From assembly GCA_004352715.1 (NCBI GenBank), contig SCFE01000013.1, forward strand, positions 2,240,228-2,304,227: DNA of 64,000 nucleotides. The letters run 5' to 3'. This document shows positions 1 to 11,959 of this stretch, piece after piece; position 1 is the stretch's first letter; every line of letters begins with the position of its first letter. Under the pieces are notes generated by a model, which saw only the letters and a program-made list of their open reading frames with translations, did no database searches and was not told where the DNA came from. A program made the translations under genes and the position numbers. This stretch comes from Hofstenia miamia. Taxonomy: Eukaryota > Xenacoelomorpha > Acoela.

Positions 1-1612
1 TGTAACAATCTGCAAACATGTATAATTATATTTGAAATGTATGTGTATCTATAAATTATATTAATAAATAAAATTGCATGTATTGGTTTTATACATAACC
101 CATGTTTAGCTCTTTTTGAAAATATAGGTTGGTTTTATTATGTATTACACCTTTAAGTATAGCAAATATGCGATCTCTTTGTTTAATTTCTACATTTAAT
201 ATTTTCCACATGTATTAACGAAATAGTTTAAAATTAGTTTTGTTTTTTAACATGTAAACTAGACAAATGTGTTTTTTACTAATGTCTAAAAATCTTAAAT
301 GTTTTTATTATGGTGGATTGTGATCTATTTTTGTTTAATTTCTACATTTCATATTTTTCCACACAAATTATCAAAAATGGGTTAAAATAGTTTGTTGTTT
401 TTGTAAATGAAATTGTGTGTTTTGAAAATAAGGTGAAGTCTTTTTGAAAAAAATTCTCAAAAGCAAGTTAAACATTGTATGTGTAAGCTTTTCGAAATTA
501 TGGAAAAATGATAATGTAGTGTGTTGACAAAAACAAAATGAGTGATAACAGGGTGTATTAACAAAAACAAAATCTTGTTTTTTGTAAGTTTTCCCAAATT
601 ACATTGTTTTCCCAAATTACATTGTATGTGCAAAATGTAATGTGTGTGATAACAAGGTATATTAACAAAAATGAAATGTAATGTATGCAAACAAATGTAA
701 CACGTGATATAGTTGTGTATATTAACAAAATGAAATTAGTCAAATAAAACCAAAAAATGTGTGTAAATGTACATTGCCCCCCAACATGAATCATTCATAA
801 GCAAACCCATTTTAAAAAACCAATTAGTGATAACTGTAAATATGCATTAACACTTTTAACCCAACCTGCCAAAAAGCACTTTGCAATAATAATTTCAAGT
901 GGTGAGTCAGCACTTAAACACTCCTCAATATCTGTGAGTGACTAGAGGTCAAAATATCAGTTTGTGACGGGGCTATGCCTTTGTATTACTACTGACACCT
1001 TTTCACATGGTTCAAGAACAGATTTAATTGCAGTTATTTTGGAGTAATCTGACTTGGATAACAAATGAAGGAAAACAGCATCAAATGCATATTTATTCCT
1101 TAAGATACTTTCAAGCATTGCCTTTGTGGAATTTTACTGTGTTGCAACACCTTATTGAAGTTCACCACACTGTGCATTCTCAATTATCCATATCACATGT
1201 ACTGTGATTCATGTGGGAGATGACTTTGTGAACTTTAGCAATCAGTTTAAACGTTGGAGCCAAATTTTTTACAGCTTGCTTAATGGAGTTGTGGAGCACA
1301 TGTGCACAACACAGAAGTGAACTTCCTGGAATTAACATCCTTTCTGTTCAATCTTCACATTCATCCATATACTTTTCATTTATGAGTACATGATCATTAA
1401 GAAATCTACAAATTAATTAGTGTTCCCTATAATTCATATAAGTTTAGAAATACCAAAATAATTAGTGTTTCAATTTGAAAAACCCATTATAATGTAATTA
1501 TACTGTTTAATACAGGATAAAATTCAATTCTACTGTTAACCTGATTTTATACTTATTTTAAAATGATCCTTTTATACTGTCCTGTTTTTATCCTATACTG
1601 AACTCAGCCCTA
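1..1612. other. AT-rich non-coding stretch with short degenerate repeats
   Basis: No gene is supported here. The sequence is strongly AT-rich. Between about 500 and 740 there are degenerate repeats built on a 'gtgtattaacaaaaacaaaat'-type theme, and an exact 18-bp tandem duplication lies at 589-606 and 607-624. Short open frames on the minus strand in this part are products of the repeats. Confidence 0.6.
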
Positions 1613-3218
1613 ACTGGTAATATCCAAATACAAAGTGAAGAAATATTTTGCTAAACTTAAACACTATACTCCCATGAAAGAGACATACATTTTCAAAAAG
1701 AAGATAGAAATATCCGCCAAACTTAATAACAAGGATATGAAATATACCATTGATACATCAATAAAAAATTGAAATGTCTGATATATACAACAAAAGCAAG
1801 TTCATTTTCACAAATATCCAAATACAAAATGGAATAAATATTTGCCATGCTTAAGCATTACACATATGAAACAAAACGTATTGTATATGAGCTGTTTTTG
1901 TACAGACTGAATTGTTGTGCAGAGCTTCACTGCATCTAGCAATTTTTCACAGAAGTATCACCATTTATTTTTGTAGTTGACATGGGAGATCATGACGCCT
2001 AAACTTGATATCCACATTATTCAGTACATTGTAAGCTGATGTATCCATAATAGTAATGTAATTATTCTCCCATCCAAAATTAATTGTGCCTCCATGTTGA
2101 ATTAGTCTTTCTAAATGTATAAAATGTTTGTAAATGGATAAACAAAGCTAGTTAATAGCATATTATTTAGTCAACATTTTCCTTTGATTGACCTACTATA
2201 ATAATGTTCATTTTGTCATCTAACAAATGTTATTGTAAGCATTTCTATTCAACTCGAAAAACATGCTAGATTTCAAACAAGGCTTCATGATTGATACAAC
2301 AACCACTTGCATGTTACATGTTTTATTGACTTTTGCATGCTTTTTCAATTTATTTGGTTTATGACTTTGCATGGCTGCATACATTACTGGGCTTTCTGCT
2401 TTGTAACTTCAATACATAAATATGATGACACATTCATTATTCATTGTTAACAATTTTTTTCATTTATAGATATGATTTCCAATTGTTAAATTGGTAAACT
2501 TTGAGGCATTCACCATTCTAAATGTATAAATGTTTGTAAATAGTGTATTATTCACATGCAAAAATACAAATGCATGGTATTTAAAAGATAGCATTTCAAG
2601 GAAAATACAAAGTAATATTATACATAGTGAAAACAATGTCTATAAAATCACTTAACCATAACAAACTCTACAGACTTGGAAAAATTTAATTCATGTTCTT
2701 CAGCAAATACCATCCAAATGACACAACAAAGTGAAAATTAATGTGTATAATTTATAGTTTCAGTAAGCTACTAGTTATAAAAGTGGAAAATTTAGAGTGC
2801 ATGCCATTAAACCAAAATATTCAACATAACAAAAATCATTACGTATAGTTTAGTTTAAATCAAAAAGCATGTATGTTGGAAAGAGATAATACATCAATGA
2901 ATATAGTTGAATAAATCAATAATGCATAACACTGTTTATACCAAAAATGTGTATGCTGGAAAGAGAAATACTAAAATGTACATAGACCACTAAACCAAAA
3001 ATGCATATAATCTTGTTTATAGCAAAAATGTGTACAATGGAAAATGAGTTAATTTAAAAAATGTATATAGTAGCAAAAATGTGTATGATGGAAAGTAAAA
3101 TACTAAGATGTATAATGCATAAAGCTATACCAAATGTGTATGATGGAAAAGACAAATAATGCATCAATGCATTTAGATGTTGAAAATAAAATATGGAAAA
3201 ACGCATATAAGATACCCT
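1613..3218 (+). repeat. Left arm of a 5.1-kb inverted repeat
   Basis: This segment recurs as its reverse complement at 5003-6739. The outer edge is sharp: the 'actggtaatatccaaatac' stretch at 1613-1631 is mirrored at 6721-6739 and identity stops at the next base on both sides. Identity continues, with substitutions and small indels, to about 3218. No transposase or other protein is visible, so it belongs to a non-coding dispersed family also seen near 9.2, 10.1, 20.4 and 29.2 kb. Confidence 0.85.
2861..3180. repeat. Minisatellite-like block inside the inverted-repeat arm
   Basis: Five degenerate units begin with a 'caaaaatgtgtatgatgg'-like motif at 2861, 2942, 3023, 3074 and 3131, giving spacings of 81, 81, 51 and 57 bp. 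The same block is found inverted in the right arm at about 5040-5400, so the array predates or was copied with the inversion. Confidence 0.75.
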
Positions 3219-5002
3219 GTTATTTAGTGTACAGATGTATTTGAAATCCCAGTCTAGTTCGTCCTGCTATTTTTAAAGTAGCATTGAAGCAGATAGTTTA
3301 TTAGTCATGAATCTTTTAACATTAAGTCAAAATACACTAGAATTCCCCAGTTCAAAAAGCCATTTCCACCCACAATCTCTAGTGTGTTAAGATAATTATT
3401 TGACAATTTCCACTGGTCATTTGTAAAGTATCACTTGATCACTTCAATTCTCCCCAAGACAAAAACACTACTTTCTAAACTGTTGATGGGATGAGTAAAC
3501 AATTTTCCATGAAAAAGTGTCTCCTCTGATTCCAACTGCTAAAATTAATATATTCTACTTATACAGTATTTGTAAAAACATGGGGGTTCATGCACACTGT
3601 TATGAAATAAATCAAGTGCATAGTTAGAACACTAATAGACATATTATTCATAATTCATTTTTTACTAAAGTGGGTAATAAAACACCCAAGAAAAACAAGA
3701 TAAAAATGCAATTGTAGAGCAAATAATAAAAAATAAATTTAATACATAATATACATTGGAGTGGTATATCACAAGTTTCTTTAGTTTGTGGGGCATACTA
3801 TTGTTAGCATGCATTAGCTGGCTAATTGGGTTTACACCATGCTTGTAATAACACATTTGTGACTAATTTATCCATAAAAATTTCAGTGATTATCTATACA
3901 TTACATGCAAGATATTTTATTTTTTCAAATACACTGATGTTTTCCAGTGCAAATTCCATGTATTTAATTTGTTTTGCTAATATTCAAATACAAAAACAAA
4001 AAATTTCTTAGTTAAAACTTAACATTAAAGGGGTGTAATATACAATAAAAGTAAGCTAGTTTATCAGAAAAAGTAAATATGGATTATATGTAAAAATGAG
4101 TTAACATTACAAACACATGAAATATAGACTTACACATTAAAATAAAATGTTTTTTCAAACAATTTAAACAGTTCATGCATAAAGGTGTAAATATGCAAAA
4201 GGCTTCATTTTTGTTTTCAAAGCACATGATATTTTACATTGAAAAAATTCCAGCACAATATGGACATAAAGATAATTAAATGTATATACATGTTTAGCAT
4301 TAACACAAATTGCTAAACCCAATACAACCCCTAATAATCCACTATGAAAAGAGAAATCTGATGTATAAACCAGTGTCAAGATCATATATTGATAAATTAA
4401 ATGTAAAGTTTTGTACTATGCAGGGTCAAATATTAGAATACATGTACAAATGCCTGTAAATAGTATATTGTTTATATGTAAAAAATATATGCACACAGTA
4501 TTTAAAAGATAGATTGATAAGAATTTTGAGAAAATTGCAACCTAACAAACTATAGGTTAATATGTTGCAAAAACATTGGCTACAAAAAATCGCTTAACCA
4601 TGGTATAAACTTCACCATGTCTTTAAATTAAAAGCATATTTGGTAAGTATTACAACCCATGCATCAAGTGTTAGATTGAATATTGTACAAGCTAGTACAA
4701 ACATGATAAAACCAAAATTTAAGAATCAAATGCATACCAATGGTTGCATGCAAAGATGCATTTGAAATCTCAACCATTTTAAAGATGTTGTCACCATTTA
4801 TTGATTGGAAATAGAAAACTTAATAAGGGATCACTAAATAAATTCACTCAAACATTGCTTCACATTACTGAGTGTTGAATAAAAATGTATATATACTAAA
4901 ATTCAACAATAAGCAAACCTATTTCAAGAAGTAGTGTGAAATTGAAGAGTCATTTTCACATCTTAGTGTAAAACATGGATAGATATCTGTATGCAAAATA
5001 AT
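3219..5002. repeat. Spacer between inverted-repeat arms, also family-related
   Basis: About 1.8 kb of non-coding sequence separates the two arms. Parts of it are themselves diverged members of the same dispersed family. A 'tctatacattacatgcaa' block near 3892 recurs near 20390 and 29240, and a block reading 'aaatcgcttaaccatgg' at about 4587-4603 recurs near 10648. No coding region is supported. Confidence 0.6.
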
Positions 5003-6739
5003 GGTATGTTATATACATTTTTCCATATTTTATTTTCAACATCTAAATGCATTGATGTATTATTTGTCTTTTCCATTATACACATTTGGCATGGTTTTAT
5101 GCATTTTACATTTTAGTATTTTACTTTCCATCATACATGTTTTTGCTATAAATGAATTTAATAAGGGTATTACTTTATGCAACTATATACATTTTTTAAA
5201 TTTACTCATTTTCCATTGTACACATTTTTGCTATAAACAAGATTATATGCATTTTTGGTTTAGTGGTCTATTTACATTTTAGTATTTCTCTTTCCAGCAT
5301 ACACATTTTTGGTATAAACAGTGTTATGCATTATTGATTTATTCAACTATATTCATTGATGTATTATCTCTTTCCAACATACATGCTTTTTGATTGAAAC
5401 TAAATTATACATACTGATTTTTGTTATATCGAATATTTTGTTTAATGGCATGCACTCTAAATTTTCCAATTTTATAACTAGTAGCTTACTGAAACTATAA
5501 ATTATACACATTAATTTTCAGTTTGTTGTGTCATTTGGATTGTATTTACTGAAGAACATGAATTAAGTTTTTCCAAGTCTGTAGAGTTTGTTATGGTTAA
5601 GTGATTTTATAGACATTGTTTTTGATATGCATAATATTACTTTGTATTTTCCTTAAAATGCTATCTTTTAAATACCATGCATCTGTATTTCTGTGTGTGA
5701 ATAATATACTATTTACAAACATTTATACATTTAGAATGGAGAATGCCTCAAAAGTTTACCAATTTAACAATTGGAAATCATATTGATCAATGGAAAAACT
5801 TGTTAACAACTATGAATAATGAATGTTTCATCATATTTATGTATTGAAGTTACAAAGCAGAAAACCCCAGTAATGTATGCAGCCACACAAATTCATAAAC
5901 TAAATAAATTGAAAAAGCATGCAAAAGTCAATAAAACACATAACATGCAGATGGTTGTTTTATCAATCATGAAGACTTGTTTGAAATCTAGTGTGTTTTT
6001 TGAGTTGCATGGAAATGCTTACAACAACATTGACTATATTAAAGAACTATTCATTTGTTTGATGATAAAATATACATTATTACACTAAGTCAATCAAAGG
6101 AAAATTTTGACTGTCCCCCTCATCATACCCAAAGCATTCAACTGGTACAAATGCAATTTTCATAACATTGGCTTTATAGAAGAAAACCTTACAAACAAAT
6201 AAATGATTACATTTATCAAATGTCATAATTTGTAATGTAGAAAGGATACAGTGTTTTCAGTGAACAAATAATTTTGGATGGGTGAATTAATGCATTACTA
6301 TTATGGACACATCAGCTTACAATGTACTGAATAATCTGGATATCAAGTTTAGGCATCATGATCTCCTGTGTCAACTATTAAAATAAATGGTGATACCCCT
6401 GTGAAAATTTGCTAGATGTAGTGAAACTTTGCACAACAATTCAGTCTGTACAAAAAACAGCTCATATACAATATGTTTTGTTTCATATGTGTAATGCATA
6501 AGCATGGCAAATATTTATTACATTTTGTATTTGGATATTTGTGAAAATGAACTTGCTTTTGTTGTATATATCAGACATTTCAATTTTTTATTGATGTATC
6601 AATGGTATATTTCATATCCTTGTTATTAAGTTTGGCGGATATTTCTATCTTCTTTTTGAAAATGTATGTCTCTTTCATGGGAGTATAGTGTTTAAGTTTA
6701 GCAAAATATTTCTCCACTTTGTATTTGGATATTACCAGT
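5003..6739 (-). repeat. Right arm of the 5.1-kb inverted repeat
   Basis: This is the inverted copy of 1613-3218. Matching landmarks include the mirrored outer edge at 6721-6739, the inverted minisatellite-like block at about 5040-5400, and the inverted 'aagtgattttataga' segment near 5599. The two arms differ by scattered substitutions and indels, so they are not a perfect recent palindrome. Confidence 0.85.
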
Positions 6740-7440
6740 AAACAAGTTTTGTGTTGATCAATTATTTTCCTTGTTGCATGATTAAGCATTGTTACAACAA
6801 ACACATCTTAAGAACTTCATCATTCAGAGGCATTGTGTAATGTGTGCTTTTACATTAGTACAACTTATACAGAATTGCTAAAGAAATTGCTGCTTTTTTA
6901 CCTCTAGCATTCTATATCTTTGATTAATAGAAATACATGTTGAAATATATGCCTATACAAAATGTTATACCCAAGTGTTGGCTTTTACATCTATTAATTA
7001 TTTTCCTTAATACCATGTTGCATAACTAAAAACTTTGTTACAATGAACATGTCACAACTATATTAACAGAAGCAAATGTGTCAGTTTGCCTAAAAAATAA
7101 AAACTTCCTCAAAAAATTAATTTTAACTCTTTCAAAAATATTTATTGTCATAAATTATATCACTTTGCAAAAATCCTGGAAAACAAAAATAGAAACTTGG
7201 TCAAAAAATTAATTTGTTCAATTTAACTTTGTCAAAGATATTTTGTCACTAGATGGCATCCAATAGAATTACTTCATTTCTAAATGGCAAATAGACATAT
7301 TTAGGGTGTCCCATTAGGAAGTACTCTTGGCCTTCTTAAGTACTCACATGCCTCTCTCAGTTAAGAGATCCATGATTTTACAACATGAGATATTAAAAAT
7401 TAACTTGATTAAACATGTTTTTCACTCCTTTGCTTCTTCT
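6740..7440. other. Non-coding stretch, nothing recognised
   Basis: AT-rich sequence between the inverted repeat and the next protein relic. I see no coding, RNA or repeat feature I can support. Confidence 0.5.
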
Positions 7441-8966
7441 TGTGCAACATTGAAGATTCTCTCATTAGGCCTCAGCAGTAATCAGCCATCATAGCCACAG
7501 TCCACTTGCCCTTATATCATTGCTCCATCATGGCAATACACTTGTGGAATTGTTCCTCAGGCTCATCACTAACATTGCAAAGATTTTCTTGGAAGAAATC
7601 TACCTGTGAATCCAGAAAGTGGACTTTCATTGACATTTTATAGCCCATGGACTTGTAGTTCCTCAAAAGTTCATCAATTATTTGTCTGTAGTCTGGATTT
7701 CTGTGCTAACCAAAGAAACCATTTGCAATATTACAAAAGAATTCCCAATCTATTTTCTCAAAATCATTCATAAGATTACTGAATTCACTATTCAGCCTTA
7801 ACTTTCAAATATGTGGTCCAATCAAGACAAATTGCTTAAATAACCCCAGTTTTAAATGTAGTGGTGGTAAAACTATATTTTCTTATGGAAGAAGTAGTTG
7901 ATGATGTATGTTCTTTACTCCTGGTACTGTGTTCATCTTTGAGGCCAATTTTTTCATATATAGTGTTGGTGATGGTCTCTGCTGTCCCACTTACACTAGA
8001 AGCAACATTATTTTGGGTATCCTTGCTGCAACCTGTTACAATTCCTACAACTTTGAGGTCAACATACAGTAGCCATTGGTGTTCAAAGTATTTGATTGTA
8101 ATAAGAATAGTTTTCACGTTTTCATAGGCATTGCATGTATTAACTTAATAGGCAACAGGAACAGAAGGCAAAATATTTCAAATATGGAGTAAAACTGCTT
8201 TAGTGCTATATTTTGAACCATCAACAAATAAGTGCCAATAATCAGGATTGTATTGACAACCAAGAATTTCAAAAAGGTCAAATATGTAATTGCAGTAGCA
8301 CATTTTGCCTTCCATTCTGAAAAAGTAAGCAAAGTCAATAGAGCATTTCCTGAATGACAAAACCTTTACTCCAGTTTCAAGTAGATTGTATTCCTGAAGG
8401 TGAAATGCCAATAACTCACTCAAATCTTTTGTCAGATTTAAATCTTTTGCTAAGTCATTGAGATCTGCATGTGAAAATAATTTTGGTATTAAGTTTACTT
8501 CACAAGCATATATTTCATCATGACTCTCCTCATCCATAGATGTAAACACACTTGACCTATCATCATTCAGTGCTTCCAAAACAATTGGCGGTATGGGAAC
8601 TGGAATCAAATCATTATGAGGTACAGGCCAAACAGCTGATGTAATATTAGGTTATGAGATCTTTCTTATTTCTGGCATTCAGAAATAGCAGTCTGTAGCA
8701 TGACTTGTGGGTTTGCACCACATCATTGGTATGCCAAGTGGTAATGCAGTTCCTTTACTATACTATGTTGCCAATCAAGCTTGACAATTAGTGCAACATA
8801 TATGAGGGGACCACGATCTATCCTGATAATCAAACTTGCAAGGCTGAAAATATGCTGCATACAACTGTTTTGTTTGGCCAGAGATATTACATTGATTGCA
8901 TTTCTGTGTAAACTGGCCACAAATACAACAGAAGCTATTAGGATGCGTTTTACAGAATAAAGGCAT
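7441..8966 (-). pseudogene. Relic of a multi-copy invertebrate protein of unknown function
   Basis: Reading the minus strand from 8966 downwards gives ordered pieces of one protein. First comes a Cys-rich N-terminal part (8960-8775, CxxC followed by 'SWSPHICCTNC'). Then come a GIPMMW segment and a 'TDCYF' motif (about 8730-8680) and an acidic region. A conserved helical block follows at about 8470-8180 ('HADLNDLAKDLNL', 'LFVDGSKYSTKAVLLH'), then 'DLKVV' near 8060. The C-terminal half lies at about 7870-7450 ('PPLHLKLGL', 'VHFLDSQVDFFQENL', 'NVSDEPEEQFH', 'MMADYC'). At least five stops, frameshifts and loss of the middle section break it. I recognise the motif order from abundant uncharacterised proteins repeated in arthropod and cnidarian genomes, probably carried by mobile elements. 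The function is unknown. Confidence 0.75.
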
Positions 8967-9814
8967 TAGCTAAAATATAAAGTAAACAGCTAAGAATGCA
9001 ATGCTTCAATACAAACAATAATTACATCACCCACCAGGGTACTGTGCTTGCACAATCCAAATTTTCCTTACTAAAACTGCAAAGCCTTATTTGTCTATCA
9101 AACATTACAGCAACAAAGTAGTACATTTAAGGCAACAACAACAATCCCCTCTTTGTGCAGACTGCCTTGTGTTGAGCTTCACTTCTTCACATCTACCAAC
9201 TTTACATGTGGTATCACTACATACAGCTATATATTTTTGTAGTTGACATGGAAATGATGACCCACAAACTCATTTTCTAGATTATTCACTCCATAGTAGT
9301 TGATGTATTGGTATACATATGAATGCATTAATTTCCATAACACATTAGTCAGACTCCCACACCAAATTCATCTTTTTAACCATGTAAATGTTTGTAACTA
9401 AGTAAGCAGAGTAAATATACTGTATTAATCACCAGCAATGAAACATGACTCATAGCATTTAGAAGGCAAATTGCTAAGTATTTTATGAAACAAATTTGAA
9501 TTTATAATGTATCTATCAAAATAACAAAAAACCAAATGTATGAAATAAACTAGTATAAATTCAATTGTTAAAATTAGAAATTGAAACATGCTTGGTTAAA
9601 TTCATATTCCAATATCCATAACCAATAAAAACAAAACAATAAATTCAAGGAATTAAAAGCTTGTTGAATATTTATTCATGTGCAGATGTATTTGCAATCA
9701 CCAGCACAGACCGCCTTGTTTTTAGTTCAAATATCTTTGTCTCACTGAGGTGATTAGTTACGAATTTGATTTATTCTTTTATGCTGCACAAAATATCACT
9801 TTGTCCTTGTTAAC
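8967..9814. repeat. Diverged member of the dispersed non-coding family
   Basis: The part from about 9160 to 9760 shares landmarks with the inverted-repeat arms: a 'tttttgtagttgacatgg' block at about 9234, a following paired-date-like order of short blocks, and a 'tgtaaatgtttgtaac' type segment near 9383. It is more diverged than the 1.6-6.7 kb arms. No gene is seen. Confidence 0.5.
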
Positions 9815-10045
9815 CAGAGGCGTATGTAGGATTTTCTGATGGAGGAGGCATTTTAGACATAAGTGCCCAATTGTAGGGCGAAGCTCTGTGAAGTTTTTTG
9901 AAAATAGACACTCTACATGCATTTCACGACCTTAGTTTTTAAAGATTCAACATTTTGCTGAAAATTTTTTGAATTAACTCTACAAAATCAATTTTGAAAA
10001 CCTGACGGGGGAAATTCCACCATGTCCCCCTTGTGTACGCCTCTG
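9815..10045. mobile_element. hAT-like miniature inverted-repeat element (231 bp)
   Basis: The ends are inverted: 'cagaggcgtatgtagg' at 9815 and 'ttgtgtacgcctctg' ending at 10045. The flanks ttgttaac (9807-9814) and ttactaac (10046-10053) match at 6 of 8 positions, as expected for a decayed 8-bp target duplication. CAGRGGCG-type termini with 8-bp duplications are typical of hAT elements. There is no coding capacity, so it is a non-autonomous MITE. Confidence 0.7.
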
Positions 10046-10708
10046 TTACTAACATTTAATCCATCATGTCGTTTATTATTCACCCCATTGTAGATGATGT
10101 ATTTCTATGCATTTGATTTCCATTGGCAGAAATATGAACCAACGAATTCGCCCATCTAAAGTGGATGCAATTCCATCACAATTGTTCTCTTCTTTTATCT
10201 AAACATATGATTATTTGTAAACAGATAAACAAGCATGAGTAATATATTGAGTTATTCAACAACTATAAAATATCAGATTAATATTAATAATATTTACTTT
10301 TAAAAGCCTTTGCACATGAAATCAATATACATATAAAGTGTTAAATACTTATTAGGACTTCAAAAACCATATTTTCTTCTTTATTGTTTTATCTTGGATG
10401 TTGGAATTGATTGAGGTCCTTTGTAATTTAAATACAAGAGTTTTCTTGGTTGTTCAATTCCAATTATTTCTTTTTTCTTTTTCTTTTATATAGCTTAATG
10501 TGATCTTTTAGTTGTAAATGCTATCTTAAGTATTTTGCCAAAGTATAAGTTCCCACCAACATACAATGTATGCATAGTATTTGAGGCGAAACCTGTTACC
10601 TAAATATGAATTAATATTAGTCAATACAATAAAAAACAAGACATATAAAATCGCTTAACCATGGTATAAGCTCGATTGTAATGGGTTACAAATTTAATAA
10701 ATATTTGG
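10046..10708. repeat. Diverged member of the dispersed non-coding family
   Basis: A 'ttattcaccccattgtag' block near 10074 and the 'tataaaatcgcttaaccatg' block at 10644-10663 match members at 4.6, 20.9 and 21.1 kb in the same order. Together with the copy at 8967-9814 it appears to have been split by, or to sit beside, the hAT-like MITE. Confidence 0.55.
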
Positions 10709-11959
10709 TTAACCTTTTAGCTACTATGGGGTACCTGGGTGTCCTACTTGATGATATTTCATGTCATTAATATAAAGTTAAATAAGTAAATACATTGATA
10801 TTTAGTGACTTTAATATTTTATGTAGACAAACATAATGTTGAAAAACAATTGTGCCTGTTGCATAGCGTGATAGAATTATGGTATTTTTTAAGTAGTTTA
10901 ATTTACTACGAATGGGATACCTGGGTACCCCATTGGCTGACTTTGAAAATATTATAATTATTGTTTAATACTTTTGAATGTATTGCAACTTATAATTCTA
11001 ATTTATAATATATTATATTGTTTGAGTGATTTTTGTTAAAATGACTAGATAATTGGGTTGTGCAGCAACAAAAGCTAGAGATTTTCTGCAGGTTGGATTA
11101 GCATCGCAAAAATTTTTGAGTCATTATAATTGTACACCACTAAGCAGAGGAAAACTAAATTGATTTGTTTAAATATAAGAGTTGTGCGATAATTCAACTG
11201 GCAAGTTCATTACATGCTTTACAACAAAGTAAAATAGCGCGATATATACAACAAGGCTTAATCAGAAATAAATCATTGTAAATTGTGTAAAACGTGTTTG
11301 AAATAGACACTTTCAATTTTTCTTTTGAAAAATCGACGTTGGCAATAAAATTTTTGAAAATCCTTGAAAGTTCATTGAGAGATCAACGACATAATATGTA
11401 ATAGTGAAATGTCTGACAAAACCTTTCTGGCAGGTATTTATCGCAGATGTTTTTCTAGCTGACAAAGAAACGGCCATAGTTAAATATTTCATTTTCTCAC
11501 TAATGTATTGACCCGTCTACTGCGCACTATATAACTAAATGTTACATGGTATATATTGTTGTATATTACTTTAAGCAGGCTGCAGTCAGTTGATTAAAAC
11601 TCCTTGTATTCCCTTACCTATTGATTACCTACATAATACAATAATAGATATCAACCAATTTATGTGCATATCTTATTGGTTAATGAGATAATTTCAAGTA
11701 GAATATGACTCAAAATCTTTTCTTCCTGGTTAATGATTAGTAGGTATAGACTATAAGATTCTCTACATTTTACAGTAGACAACACATTGTCTAATTGTTT
11801 TTCACAATTTAGGATATTCTTCTACTAGACTGTGTTTTCATTGACAAAACTTCATTTTTGTACTAAACGTCTCCAAATTTATATGGTTGATCGGCCTATA
11901 CGTACTTCTTGGTGTGCTACTGCACCTGGGATACGATACAGGATTTAGTGGATGTTCAT

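Noticed and set aside
457-794. Minus-strand frames of 77-78 codons at 0.5-0.8 kb
   Set aside because: Both derive from the same degenerate short repeats and show no protein-like conservation.
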